NCBI RefSeq assembly: GCF_022811645.1
Contig: NZ_CP094534.1
Span: forward strand, 4,712,001-4,776,000
DNA length: 64,000 bases
Direction: 5' to 3'
From: Hymenobacter monticola
GTDB taxonomy: Bacteria; Bacteroidota; Bacteroidia; Cytophagales; Hymenobacteraceae
The notes beneath the pieces were generated by a model. The model worked only from the letters and a program-made list of their open reading frames with translations, searched no databases and had not been told where the DNA came from. Position numbers and translations under genes: made by a program. This document shows, piece by piece, positions 37,063 through 45,536 of the stretch. Positions within the stretch are counted from its first letter, which is position 1; every line of letters starts with the position of its first letter.

Positions 37063-37647
37063 ATGAAACCCGCCGCCACCCACTACCCCGTTCACGAGCT
37101 TATCCGCAACCGTTGGAGCCCCCGCTCCTTCTCGGCCCAGCCCGTGGAGCAGGACAAGCTGAACCAGGTGTTTGAAGCCGCCTCCTGGGCCTTCAGCGCC
37201 ATGAACCTGCAGCCCTGGCAGTACATCTACGCCCACAAAGCCGACACCGCGGCTTTCCAGAAAATAGTAGATTGCCTGTTGCCCGGCAACCAGCCCTGGG
37301 CCAAAAACGCGCCCGTGCTCATCATCGCCCTGGCCCAAACCAGCAACGCCGACGGCCAGCCCAACGGCGCGGCCATGCACGACCTGGGCGCCGCCAACGC
37401 CAACCTCATCCTGGAAGCCACCGCGCTGGGCCTCTACGGCCACCTGATGGGCGGTTTCGACCGCGAGAAAACCCGCCGCGAGTTTAACCTGCCCGATAAC
37501 CTGACGCCGGTGGTGGTGATGGCCCTCGGCTACCTCGGCGAGGCCGGGCAGCTCGAAGAGCCCTTCCTGAGCCGCGAGAAAGCCGCCCGCAGCCGCAAGC
37601 CGGTGGCGGAGTTTGCCTTCCAGAACGAGTTGCCCGCCGCCCAATGA
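37063..37647 (+). CDS. Nitroreductase family oxidoreductase
   Basis: 194-residue FMN-dependent enzyme. N-terminal RNRWSPRSFSAQPVEQD and FSAMNLQPWQYIY carry the FMN-contacting Arg and Ser/Asn residues; GLYGHLMGGFDREKTRREF and VVVMALGYLGE complete the fold. Its stop overlaps the start of the second pirin gene (ATGA), so they are coupled. The natural substrate is unknown. Confidence 0.92.
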   Translation: MKPAATHYPVHELIRNRWSPRSFSAQPVEQDKLNQVFEAASWAFSAMNLQPWQYIYAHKADTAAFQKIVDCLLPGNQPWAKNAPVLIIALAQTSNADGQPNGAAMHDLGAANANLILEATALGLYGHLMGGFDREKTRREFNLPDNLTPVVVMALGYLGEAGQLEEPFLSREKAARSRKPVAEFAFQNELPAAQ

Positions 37648-38354
37648 AAACCCGCCTCACCCGCGCCGCCGAGCGCGGCCTCAAGGACATTGGCTGGCTG
37701 AAAAGCCACCTCTCGCTCAGCTTCGGCCCCTACTCCGACCCGGAGCGCAGCGGCTTCGGCCTGCTCCGCGTGTTCAACGACGACGTGGTGCAGCCTGGCG
37801 GCGGCTTCGGCATCCACGGCCACGCCAACATGGAAATCATCTCGGTGATGCTGGCTGGCAGCATGAACCACAAGGACACCCTGGGCTATACTGAAGTGGT
37901 GCACCAGGATTGGGTGCAAATCATGAGCGCCGGCTCGGGCCTGCGCCACGAGGAGCACAACGTGGGCGACACCGATGTAAACTTTCTGCAAATCTGGATT
38001 GAGCCCAAGCTCCAGAACATCGGCCCGCGCTACCAGCGCCGCCAGTTCCCCGAAGACAAGCGCCGGAACCAGCTCACCACCATCGTGAGCAACGAGGAAG
38101 GCCAGGCCCATTGCTGGATAAACCAGAACGCCAAGCTTTCCCTCGGCTACTACCCCGACGCCCAAACCGTCGACTATACTTTCAAGCCGCTGAACAAGCT
38201 GCTGTTTCTGTTCGTCATCAGCGGCTCGGTGACGGTGGCCGGCCAGCAGGTGCAGGAGCGCGACAGCCTCGGCATCTGGGAAACGGACAGTGTCAGCATC
38301 GAAGCCGCGGCCGGTGCACGGTTCCTGCTGATTGAGTGCCCGATTAACCACTAG
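37644..38354 (+). CDS. Pirin family protein, second copy
   Basis: 236 residues; metal-site pattern GIHGHANMEIISVMLAGSMNHKD and IMSAGSGLRHEEHN. It resembles the YhhW-type pirins more than the first copy, with a C-terminus ending LIECPINH. The last 17 bases of the gene recur exactly at 40010-40026 (see findings). Translationally coupled to the nitroreductase. Confidence 0.94.
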   Translation: MKTRLTRAAERGLKDIGWLKSHLSLSFGPYSDPERSGFGLLRVFNDDVVQPGGGFGIHGHANMEIISVMLAGSMNHKDTLGYTEVVHQDWVQIMSAGSGLRHEEHNVGDTDVNFLQIWIEPKLQNIGPRYQRRQFPEDKRRNQLTTIVSNEEGQAHCWINQNAKLSLGYYPDAQTVDYTFKPLNKLLFLFVISGSVTVAGQQVQERDSLGIWETDSVSIEAAAGARFLLIECPINH

Positions 38355-38375
38355 TTAGCAACCGGTATTGCAAGA

Positions 38376-38414
38376 AGCGTCGCCCGCCATTTGGCACGAG
38401 GGCGGCGCTTTTTG
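38376..38414. terminator. Terminator between the second pirin gene and the delta-60 gene
   Basis: AGCGTCGCCC pairs with GGGCGGCGCT (one G-U), followed by TTTTTG; convergent genes on both sides. Confidence 0.75.
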
Positions 38415-38415
38415 T

Positions 38416-39909
38416 TTACTCCAATACCACCCGCTGCGAAGCCACCGAGCCATCGGCCTGCTGCACCCGGAGCACATACAAGCCGGCCGGCAAGGCCACC
38501 ATAGGCAACGAAAATGCCGTTGCCAAAGGCTGGTGCACGAGGACCGCCCGACCCGTCGCATCGAGCAGGGCCACTTGCCGGGGCAGGGCACCGGTGGGCA
38601 ATTGCACATTCAGGACCGAATGCGCGGGCATGGGCCATACTTGCACCGGCGCCGCATTAGCTGCCGCCCCACGGCCCGCCAGTGGGGCCGCGACCAGCAA
38701 GCGCGCCAGGCCGGAGTGCGGTACGGTTCCGGCCTGGGCAAAATTGCCGGCTACGAGCACCTTGCCGCTGGGCTCCACCAATAAGTCGTACACCCGGGCG
38801 CTATTGCCGTTGTAGGCCGGGCTGATGGGGCTCTGGTAGAAGGTATAAATGAAGTCAAAATCAAAAGTGCTGTCGTTTCCACCCGTCCGCAAGGTGCGGG
38901 CCATAGGAGCATCCCTGTTCGAGGCGTTTAAAATCGACCCCGCCACCAGGATGCGCCCATCGGGCTGCACCGCTACGGCGCTGATGGAGTTCCCAACTAT
39001 GAAACCGAGGTAAAGAGTAAAGCAATTGACCGAAAGTGGAAAAGCTGTATCCCAAGCGCCGGTGGGCGTGAGGTGCGCCACCGCTTTGTCGGTAAAGATT
39101 CCGGCCAGGGCGTAACTGCCATCGGGGCAGCGAACCACTTTACTAATTTGCGGCGGCACTGTAGCCGGGGGTATGGTGCAAGAAAAAGTGGAGTCGACCC
39201 TTCCGGATGCCAGCAACCGCGTCACCGTAGGCACTGGGGTTCGAATATCGAAGGTGCTGCGGCTGTAAACCATCCGGCCGCTGGGCTCCAGGGCCACGCT
39301 TAGCACCGCGAAGTCGGCTGGCAAGGCAGGCGGATTGAAAACTGGGTCGACCTGGCCCGTGGGCAGCAGGCGCACCAGCCCGTTGTGCCCCAGCGAATCG
39401 GTGATGGCGCCGGCCAGCAGCAGCTTGCCATCGGGCTGCGCCACCAGCTGGCCGATGTTTTGCCCGCCCACGCGGCTGCGCAAAGCCGGCCGAAACGAGG
39501 CGTCGGGCTGGCCGGAGGGCAACACCCGCAGCAGGTTGCCCGGCGTGCGCAGCGAACCCAGCACCTTGCCGTCGGCCTGCACGGCCAAGGCCGTCCACCC
39601 GCCCTGCGCGGCCACCGATTGCGCGGGGCGGTAGGTGAAGGTGGTATCTACGTAGCCATCGGCTAGCAGCCGGGCCAAGCCGTCGGTCACGTGGCCATCC
39701 ACCGCCTGAAAAAGGCCCGCCACCACGTAGCGGCCGTCGCTTTGCCGCACTACGTTCGTCACCCTTGGCGTGGTGTAGCCCGGCAGCGGCGCAAATACCG
39801 GCGGGTGAAAGGTGGGGTCGAGCTGCTGCGCCCAAAGCGTGGAGCGAAAACACACGGCCTGCCCCACGAGCAGGGCCGCCAACACGGAAACACGAGTAGC
39901 AATGGGCAT
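38416..39909 (-). CDS. Secreted delta-60 repeat protein with type IX sorting domain
   Basis: 497 residues: signal peptide (to about 27), then about seven delta-60 repeats (LAVQPDGKVLxxG with DxxF strands such as VQADGKVLGS, AQPDGKLLLAG, VQPDGRILVAG, VEPSGKVLVAG) forming a beta-propeller, and a C-terminal sorting domain (about 425-497: VWPMPAHSVLNVQLP, LLDATGRAVL, LPAGLYVLRV). The sorting domain marks it as cargo of the type IX system. Flanked by an exact 17-bp duplication (see findings). Confidence 0.9.
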   Translation of the reverse strand: MPIATRVSVLAALLVGQAVCFRSTLWAQQLDPTFHPPVFAPLPGYTTPRVTNVVRQSDGRYVVAGLFQAVDGHVTDGLARLLADGYVDTTFTYRPAQSVAAQGGWTALAVQADGKVLGSLRTPGNLLRVLPSGQPDASFRPALRSRVGGQNIGQLVAQPDGKLLLAGAITDSLGHNGLVRLLPTGQVDPVFNPPALPADFAVLSVALEPSGRMVYSRSTFDIRTPVPTVTRLLASGRVDSTFSCTIPPATVPPQISKVVRCPDGSYALAGIFTDKAVAHLTPTGAWDTAFPLSVNCFTLYLGFIVGNSISAVAVQPDGRILVAGSILNASNRDAPMARTLRTGGNDSTFDFDFIYTFYQSPISPAYNGNSARVYDLLVEPSGKVLVAGNFAQAGTVPHSGLARLLVAAPLAGRGAAANAAPVQVWPMPAHSVLNVQLPTGALPRQVALLDATGRAVLVHQPLATAFSLPMVALPAGLYVLRVQQADGSVASQRVVLE

Positions 39910-40038
39910 AAGGCGAAGGGAAAGGTTTCTACCTTACGTTCAATAATTGTGCCTCTTAAGACCGTCTCCTCGCCGGTTTGCGCTTGCTGCCACTGCCTGC
40001 TTATCAAGCGCCCGATTAACCACTAGGCGATGTGCGTA

Positions 40039-40115
40039 GTAGCGCGAACTCTTAGTTCGCGTGCCCGCGCCGTTCGGATATTGTGCTGGTACGCTAACTA
40101 CAAAGTCCGCGCAAC
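40039..40115. repeat. Inverted repeat, GTAGCGCGAACT family, copy 2
   Basis: Left arm 40039-40061 and right arm 40093-40115, imperfect complements; the left arm begins like copy 1 at 8960 (GTAGCGCGAACT). Confidence 0.7.
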
Positions 40116-40132
40116 TGAAAAAACTACGAACG

Positions 40133-40166
40133 AAAAAAGCTACCCCGTTGCCAGGGCAGCTTTTTT
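40133..40166. terminator. Terminator of the alpha/beta hydrolase gene
   Basis: AAAAAAGCT..CCC pairs with GGG..AGCTTTTTT with one mismatch; T-run on the minus strand side. Confidence 0.75.
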
Positions 40167-40188
40167 ATTTAATACCAAAGTCAATGCC

Positions 40189-41010
40189 TTAGGCCCGAAT
40201 GAAGGCCAGCAAGTCGGCGTTGATGGTGGCGGCTTCGGTGGCGGGCATGCCGTGGGGGAAGCCGGGGTAGGAAATCAGCTGGCCGTGTTGCAGCAGCTTG
40301 ATGGACTTGGCGCCGCTGATGGCGAAAGGCACGATTTGGTCGTCTTCGCCGTGCAGCACCAGCACGGGCAGGTCCACGCTTTTCAGGTCTTCGGTGAAAT
40401 CGGTCTCCGAGAAGGCCTTGATGCCGAGGTAGTGGGCGTTGGCGCCGCCCATCATGCCCTGCCGCCACCAGTTGTCGCGGATGCCCTGCTTCACCTGGGC
40501 GCCTTCGCGGTTGTAGCCGTAGAACGGGAGGGTGAAATCCTGGAAGTACTGCGCGCGGTTGGTGGCCGTGCCCTCGCGGATTTCGTCGAATACCGCCATG
40601 GGCACGCCGTCGGGGTTGGCGGGGGTTTGCAGCATGAGCGGCGTCACGGCGCTGATGAGCACCACCTTGGCCACGCGGCCCTTGGCGGCGCGGGCAGCCA
40701 CGCGGATAGCCACGCCCCCGCCGGTGGAATGGCCGATGTGCACGGCATTCTGCAGGTCGAGGTGGTCGGCCAGCGCCAGGATGTCGGCCACGTAGGTGTC
40801 CATGTCGTGGCCGGTGCCGGTTTGGGCCGAGCGGCCGTGCCCGCGGCGGTCGGCCGCGATGACGCGGTAGCCCTTGTTCAGGAAAAACATCAGCTGGTTG
40901 TCCCAGTCGTCGCTGGAAAGCGGCCACCCGTGGTGAAACACCAGCGGCTGGCCGGTGCCCCAGTCCTTGTAATAGATTTCGGTGCCGTCTTTAACTGTGA
41001 AAGTTGCCAT
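40189..41010 (-). CDS. Alpha/beta hydrolase, cofactor-free haloperoxidase/esterase type
   Basis: 273 residues. Nucleophile Ser95 in IGHSTGGGV, Asp in LHGEDDQIVP (about 224), His in FPHGMPATE near 253; HHGWPLSSDDWD gives the oxyanion region and ADRRGHGRSAQ is typical of the chloroperoxidase-like esterases. Probably an ester hydrolase with promiscuous perhydrolase activity; the true substrate is unknown. Confidence 0.93.
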   Translation of the reverse strand: MATFTVKDGTEIYYKDWGTGQPLVFHHGWPLSSDDWDNQLMFFLNKGYRVIAADRRGHGRSAQTGTGHDMDTYVADILALADHLDLQNAVHIGHSTGGGVAIRVAARAAKGRVAKVVLISAVTPLMLQTPANPDGVPMAVFDEIREGTATNRAQYFQDFTLPFYGYNREGAQVKQGIRDNWWRQGMMGGANAHYLGIKAFSETDFTEDLKSVDLPVLVLHGEDDQIVPFAISGAKSIKLLQHGQLISYPGFPHGMPATEAATINADLLAFIRA

Positions 41011-41103
41011 GTTTTCTGCAGTAGTGTGGGGTGAAAAGAGTTGGGGCCGCCGGGCAATAGGGTGGCGCCCGGTAGCCTGGCAAAGCTAATAAGCGGGGCC
41101 GTT

Positions 41104-41132
41104 ATACATAATGGTTTTTCGATATTATGTAT
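41104..41132. promoter_or_regulatory. Candidate operator: 9-bp inverted repeat with 11-bp spacer
   Basis: ATACATAAT (41104-41112) and ATTATGTAT (41124-41132) form a perfect dyad in the 307-base gap (41011-41317) between the divergent hydrolase and PNPOx-like genes. The centre-to-centre distance of 20 bases is about two helix turns, as for a dimeric regulator. Nothing else in the gap is interpretable. Confidence 0.4.
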
Positions 41133-41317
41133 TTATGTTCTCCGGGCCTACTCCGCTTTTCCCAGCCTTTCGCTTCATGCAGCCGCTGCACCGGCCGGCG
41201 CGGCTACCACCTACGCATCATCGAAAACTGGCTGCTGCTTAGGTTACGGAAGCGCATTTAATAAACAACTGCCGCCCACCCCACGTACGCCAAGCTCCTC
41301 CTTTCCCCTCCCGCATC

Positions 41318-41734
41318 ATGGCCGAAACCACCCTCAAAGCCGTCGCCGCCAAAATAGCGAAGCTCGACATCGCCCTGCTCACCACCCACACCAGCCGCAG
41401 CCAGCTCAGCACCCGCCCCATGAGCAACAACGGCGACGTGGAATACGACGGCAACTCCTACTACTTCACCTACGAGGGCTCGCGCACCGTGCGCGACATC
41501 GCCGAAAACCCGCACGTCAGCCTCGGTTTCCACGGCGAGGGCTACCTCTACGTGGCCGTATCGGGTAGCGCCACCCTCATCCGCCAGCGCGCCACCCTCG
41601 AAAAGCACTGGCTGCCCGAGCTCAAGCGCTGGTTCAAAGCCGGCCTCGACACGCCCGGCATCGTGCTGGTGCGCGTGCAGGCCAAGCGCATCAAGTACTG
41701 GCACGGCGAAGAGGAAGGCGAGCTGGTGCTGTAA
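41318..41734 (+). CDS. Pyridoxamine 5'-phosphate oxidase-like FMN-binding protein
   Basis: 138 residues with the split-barrel pattern of the general-stress-protein 26 group: LLTTHTSRSQLSTRPMS, YYFTYEGSRTVRDIAENPHVSLGF, and a C-terminal VRVQAKRIKYWHGEEEGELV. Flavin or F420 binding is inferred. It lies opposite the hydrolase gene, with the operator-like dyad between. Confidence 0.86.
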   Translation: MAETTLKAVAAKIAKLDIALLTTHTSRSQLSTRPMSNNGDVEYDGNSYYFTYEGSRTVRDIAENPHVSLGFHGEGYLYVAVSGSATLIRQRATLEKHWLPELKRWFKAGLDTPGIVLVRVQAKRIKYWHGEEEGELVL

Positions 41735-41778
41735 GCGCTGAACGATGTGCGCCCCTTGGTGCGCGAAGTCTGGCACAC

Positions 41779-41862
41779 TGTAGCGTGGACTCTGCGAGTC
41801 CGCGCAGGGGCGTTCCGAATGGTTCGTTCGGGCAGGCGCGGACTTGCAGAGTCCACGCTACA
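41779..41862. repeat. Inverted repeat, GTAGCGCGAACT family, copy 3
   Basis: Arms 41779-41805 and 41836-41862 (TGTAGCGTGGACTCTGC and its complement) match over 27 bp with few differences. Confidence 0.8.
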
Positions 41863-41888
41863 AGGCCCGCTGCCACGCAGCGGGCCTT
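41862..41888 (+). terminator. Terminator-like hairpin after the PNPOx gene
   Basis: AAGGCCCGCTGC pairs perfectly with GCAGCGGGCCTT, directly after the inverted repeat; the T-tract is weak. Confidence 0.5.
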
Positions 41889-41912
41889 CTGTGTTAAATC
41901 CAGGCGCAGGCC

Positions 41913-41952
41913 TGAGCTTTTTAACAAAGCAAGATTGAGCTTTTTAACAAAG
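41913..41952 (+). repeat. Tandem 17-bp direct repeat upstream of the SDR gene
   Basis: TGAGCTTTTTAACAAAG occurs at 41913-41929 and 41936-41952, 23 bases apart (two helix turns), about 55 bases before the SDR start codon. This is the layout of a pair of activator sites; the AraC-type gene downstream is a candidate binder. Confidence 0.5.
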
Positions 41953-42005
41953 TCGCCCCTGCTGCAGCGCCGGACCTTTGTCCTGAACTTTAACCCCAAG
42001 AACTC

Positions 42006-42905
42006 ATGGACAAAGTCTGGTTTATCACCGGTAGCTCGCGCGGCCTGGGCCGCAGCCTCACCGAAGCCGTGTTGGCCCAGGGCGGCCGCGTAGCCGCCAC
42101 CGCCCGCCGCCCCGAGCAGCTGGCCGACCTCGTGGCGCAGTATGGCCGGCAGGTGCTGCCCCTGGCCCTCGACGTCACCCACCCCACGCAAATCGCCGAA
42201 GCCGTGGCCGCCGCCGTGGCCCACTTCGGCCGCCTCGACGTGGTGGTGAACAACGCCGGCTTCGGCATCACCGGCGCCGCCGAGGCCTACACCGAAGAGC
42301 AGGTGCGCAGTCAGCTCGAAACCAATTTATATGCCCCCATTGCCGTCACGCGCGCCGTGCTGCCCCAGCTCCGGCAGCAGCGCAGCGGCCACATCCTGCA
42401 AATTAGCTCCATTGGCGGGCGCGTGGGCAATGCCGGCGTGAGCATCTACCAGGCGGCCAAGTTTGGGCTGAGCGGTTTCACCGAAGCACTGGCCAAGGAA
42501 GTGGCTTCGCTTGGCATCCGCGTCACGTCGGTCGAGCCCGGCGGCTTCCGCACCGACTGGGCCGGCGCTTCCATGACCTTCGCCCCCGCCATCGACGGCT
42601 ACGACCTCGTGAACCAGCGCGCCGAGTACTTCGCCAGCGGCAACTTCGTGCCCCTGGGCGACCCCGCCAAAGCCGCTCAGGCGATGATAGACCTCGTGGA
42701 GCACCCCCACCCGCCCGTGCACCTGGTGCTGGGCAGCGAGGCCGCCGCCTTCCTCCGCCAAGCCGATGCCGACCGCAAAGCCGAGTTCGAGCAGTGGCTG
42801 CCCGTCACCCTCTCCACCGACCACGACGAGGCCGAAAATTTCTTCGACACCGAAGTAGGCAAGCTCTACCGCGTGCAGCCCCAGAACCGGCCCGCCGCAG
42901 AGTAA
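42006..42905 (+). CDS. Short-chain dehydrogenase/reductase
   Basis: 299 residues. Nucleotide-binding GSSRGLGRSL (about 9-18), NNAG motif in VVVNNAGFGITG, catalytic Ser in ISSIGG, and YxxxK as YQAAK. The classical SDR catalytic set is complete. C-terminal extension of about 40 residues. The next gene is an AraC regulator transcribed the same way, a common arrangement in this phylum. Confidence 0.92.
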   Translation: MDKVWFITGSSRGLGRSLTEAVLAQGGRVAATARRPEQLADLVAQYGRQVLPLALDVTHPTQIAEAVAAAVAHFGRLDVVVNNAGFGITGAAEAYTEEQVRSQLETNLYAPIAVTRAVLPQLRQQRSGHILQISSIGGRVGNAGVSIYQAAKFGLSGFTEALAKEVASLGIRVTSVEPGGFRTDWAGASMTFAPAIDGYDLVNQRAEYFASGNFVPLGDPAKAAQAMIDLVEHPHPPVHLVLGSEAAAFLRQADADRKAEFEQWLPVTLSTDHDEAENFFDTEVGKLYRVQPQNRPAAE

Positions 42906-42973
42906 AGCAACGCTTGGCCGCCCCCCAGCCTGATGCCTGGTGCCGTCCGGTACCTCGCGTGCCGAAAGTTCCC

Positions 42974-43017
42974 CATCCCCCGGCCCCCTCTCCTTTGGGA
43001 GAGGGGGCCGGGGGATG
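42974..43017. repeat. Short perfect hairpin
   Basis: 20-bp perfect arms at 42974-42993 and 42998-43017 (CATCCCCCGGCCCCCTCTCC and complement) with a 4-base loop, between the SDR and AraC genes. Confidence 0.8.
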
Positions 43018-43091
43018 AGGCCCCACGCCCGAACGATTGAACTATACGTTCAGGCACCGGGCAGTATCTTCCGTTATCCTCCGAAAGCCCC

Positions 43092-43895
43092 ATGCCCGAC
43101 CTGCCGCCCCGCCTGCCCATCTTCTACTCCTGCTACCACACCCGGAGCCGGGAAGGCGAGCAATTCATCCCCGAGCACGTGCTCAGCTACCAGCTGGCTG
43201 GCACGCTCACCACTTACGACGGCACCCGGGAGCAGGTATTCCGGCCCGGCGACCTGCGCCTGACCAAGCGCAACCACTTGCTCAAGTTCAACAAGCAGCC
43301 GCCCGAAAACGGCGAGTTCAAAACCCTGTCCATTGCCCTCGACCAGGACACGCTGCGCCACTTCAGCCTCGAACACGGCCACCAAGCCGCGCCGCACGCC
43401 TCCAGCCCGGAAACCGCCATCACCGAACTGGAAATGACGCCGCTGTTCCAAAGCTATTTCAACTCCCTGCAGCCTTACGAGCAGCTCGCCGAGCCCGGCA
43501 ACGAGGCCCTGATAACCCTGAAAGTGCGCGAAGCCCTCCTGCTCCTGCTCAAAACCCGGCCCGAATTGCGAGACGTGCTGTTCGACTTCGCCGCCCCCGG
43601 CGAAATCGACCTCGAAGCCTTCATGAGCCGCAACTTCCATTTCAACGTGCAGCTCCGGCGCTTTGCCTACCTCACGGGCCGCAGCCTCGCCACTTTCAAG
43701 CGGGACTTTGAGAAGATATTCCACCTCTCGCCCAGCCGCTGGCTGCAGCAGCGCCGCTTGCAGGAAGCGCACTTTCTAATCAAGGAAAAAGGCAAAGCCC
43801 CCTCCGAGGCCTACCTCGAAGTCGGCTTTGAAGACCTGTCGCACTTCTCCTTTGCATTCAAAAAGATGTACGGCGTAGCGCCTTCCCGACTCTAG
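43092..43895 (+). CDS. AraC family transcriptional regulator
   Basis: 267 residues: N-terminal cupin-like sensor (about 15-120, HVLSYQLAGTLTTYDG, FRPGDLRLTKRNH) and a C-terminal double helix-turn-helix (about 165-265, LTGRSLATFKRDFEKIFHLSPSRWLQQRRLQEAHFL; EVGFEDLSHFSFAFKKMYG). Start at 43092. It may act on the SDR gene upstream through the 17-bp direct repeat at 41913-41952, though this is inference from position. Confidence 0.92.
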   Translation: MPDLPPRLPIFYSCYHTRSREGEQFIPEHVLSYQLAGTLTTYDGTREQVFRPGDLRLTKRNHLLKFNKQPPENGEFKTLSIALDQDTLRHFSLEHGHQAAPHASSPETAITELEMTPLFQSYFNSLQPYEQLAEPGNEALITLKVREALLLLLKTRPELRDVLFDFAAPGEIDLEAFMSRNFHFNVQLRRFAYLTGRSLATFKRDFEKIFHLSPSRWLQQRRLQEAHFLIKEKGKAPSEAYLEVGFEDLSHFSFAFKKMYGVAPSRL

Positions 43896-43948
43896 CGGGC
43901 ACTCGGCTATCAATTCAACTGTATCAACAGCGTTGCTTCGCAACAGCA

Positions 43949-43984
43949 AAAAAGGCCTTTCCACCGCAGCGGAAAGGCCTTTTT
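43949..43984. terminator. Bidirectional terminator between the AraC gene and the SPW-type gene
   Basis: Perfect 14-bp stem AAAAAGGCCTTTCC / GGAAAGGCCTTTTT with an 8-base loop. Confidence 0.88.
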
Positions 43985-44002
43985 CTATTCACCTGCGGTT
44001 GG

Positions 44003-44383
44003 CTACTCGCCCAGCTCGCGGTACTTGGGCATCTCCTGCTTCTCGGTGAGCAGACCGGTAGCCAGCAGCGTGGCCCCGATGGCCAGGAAGGTGTTGCGGG
44101 CCTTCTTATTCTTCGAGAAGCCCAGCAGCCACGGCGCGCTCAGGCTGGTGAGGGCCGTCACCACGTCGAGGGTGAGGTGGGTTTTGAAGGGCACGGATTT
44201 AACCAGGCCCCACTCGGCGCGGGTACTGGCCGTGAGGGCCAGGATGCCGCCGCCCAGCACGTAGCTCAGCAGGCTGGCGTTTTTGTTGTCGCTGAAGCCG
44301 ATGAGGGCGGGCGCAGCAGCCACAAGGGGCGCGGCCGAGTAATCGAGGATGCCATGGACCTGGCGGGAAATGGGCTTGCTCAT
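44003..44383 (-). CDS. SPW-repeat-like small membrane protein
   Basis: 126 residues with about four membrane helices in two similar halves: PLVAAAPALIGFSDNKNASL then SLSAPWLLGFSKNKKARNTF. The second half has the SAPWLLGF motif of SPW repeat proteins. Function unknown. Confidence 0.72.
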   Translation of the reverse strand: MSKPISRQVHGILDYSAAPLVAAAPALIGFSDNKNASLLSYVLGGGILALTASTRAEWGLVKSVPFKTHLTLDVVTALTSLSAPWLLGFSKNKKARNTFLAIGATLLATGLLTEKQEMPKYRELGE

Positions 44384-44574
44384 TAGAAGGGAAGGATGGA
44401 AATGTGGAAAGGAAAAGGAAGATGAATCGGTGACCGGCTAACGGCAGCCCGGCGGCAAAGGATATGGCCCAGCTTAGTCCGGAGCGACCTTTTAGGCCGA
44501 TTAAAAGGCTTAAACCGTTTCCAAAAAAAGCTCAAAAACACCGATGTTTTCGGGGCGCTTCCCAGGTTGTGGGG

Positions 44575-44582
44575 TATCTTTG
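44575..44582 (+). promoter_or_regulatory. -7 element of cobB
   Basis: TATCTTTG, about 43 bases before the predicted message start codon region; leader of about 42 bases to the ATG at 44629. Confidence 0.5.
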
Positions 44583-44628
44583 GATGCGGCCCTAGAGCCG
44601 CTTTTTCACCCTTTCCCTTCTGCTTTTT

Positions 44629-45318
44629 ATGGCCGAAAAACACCTTGTCGTGCTCACCGGCGCCGGCGTTTCTGCTGAGTCCGGCATCCGCACCTTCCGC
44701 GACACCAACGGGCTCTGGGAAGAGCACCGCGTCGAGGACGTGGCCTCGCCCGAGGGCTTTGCCCGCAACCCGGCCCTGGTGCTCGAATTCTATAACCAGC
44801 GCCGCGCCCAGGCCCGCACCGTGCAGCCCAACGCCGCCCACCTGGCCCTGGCCGGCTTCGAGGAAGCCCCCGGCTGGCGCGTCAGCATCATCACCCAGAA
44901 CGTGGACGACCTGCACGAGCGCGCCGGCTCCGGCCATGTGCTACACCTGCACGGCATGCTGAACGAGATGCGCTCCGTGGCCGACGAAGCCACCGTGTAC
45001 TACTGCGACGGCGATATCCACGTGGGCGACTTAGCCCCCGACGGCTCCCAGCTGCGCCCCCACATCGTGTGGTTTGGCGAGATGGTGCCCGCCATCGAAG
45101 AAGCCGCCGAAATCGTGAGCGATGCCGATGCCTTGCTCATTGTAGGCACCAGCCTGCAAGTGTACCCCGCCGCCGGCCTGCTGCACTACGCCCCCGCCAC
45201 CTGCCCTGTCACGGTCATCGACCCGCACCAGCCCGAAGCCGGCCGCCGCGGCGTGCGCTACGTGGCCGAGCCCGCCAGCACGGGCGTGCCCAAAGTGCTG
45301 CAGGAGCTGGCGGGATAA
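44629..45318 (+). CDS. cobB: NAD-dependent sirtuin (CobB, class III-like)
   Basis: 229 residues. GAGVSAESGIRTFRD binds NAD; the Tyr55/Arg58 pair (EFYNQRR) is that of desuccinylases; TQNVDDLHERAG and catalytic His108 in HLHGML. Between the His and RPHIVWFGE only one Cys remains (YYCDG), so the four-Cys zinc site is absent, as in many Bacteroidota sirtuins. Deacylase of lysine residues; natural targets unknown. Confidence 0.9.
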   Translation: MAEKHLVVLTGAGVSAESGIRTFRDTNGLWEEHRVEDVASPEGFARNPALVLEFYNQRRAQARTVQPNAAHLALAGFEEAPGWRVSIITQNVDDLHERAGSGHVLHLHGMLNEMRSVADEATVYYCDGDIHVGDLAPDGSQLRPHIVWFGEMVPAIEEAAEIVSDADALLIVGTSLQVYPAAGLLHYAPATCPVTVIDPHQPEAGRRGVRYVAEPASTGVPKVLQELAG

Positions 45319-45324
45319 TCGCCG

Positions 45325-45484
45325 GTCATTGCCAGGCGCAGCCGAAGCAATCCGTCCTGTAAAGACCAGACACTTTCTTCCACCAGAAAGCCTGTAATGT
45401 TCAAGGCGGCTTTACCACATTATCAGGCTGGTCGCGGTTGAGAGGACGGATTGCCACGTTCCACTGCGCTCCATTCGCAATGAC
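45325..45484. repeat. Inverted repeat, GTCATTGCGAGGCGCAG family, copy 2
   Basis: Left part GTCATTGCCAGGCGCAG..CAATCCGTCCTG and right part GGACGGATTGCC..CGCAATGAC are imperfect complements; inner blocks GACCAGAC and GGCTGGTCGC match the first copy at 12834-12991. Confidence 0.78.
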
Positions 45485-45536
45485 AGACGAAGCCCTTTCC
45501 CGTCTCGCCACCCTCCTACACCAATCCTCCACCCGC

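Noticed and set aside
36667..37644. A 325-codon minus-strand frame through the pirin-nitroreductase gap
   Set aside because: Overlaps the nitroreductase gene wholly on the other strand and has no recognisable domain.
41735..42005. A 62- to 102-codon frame through the 41.7-42.1 kb gap
   Set aside because: It runs across the inverted repeat, hairpin and 17-bp direct repeats and has no coding signature.
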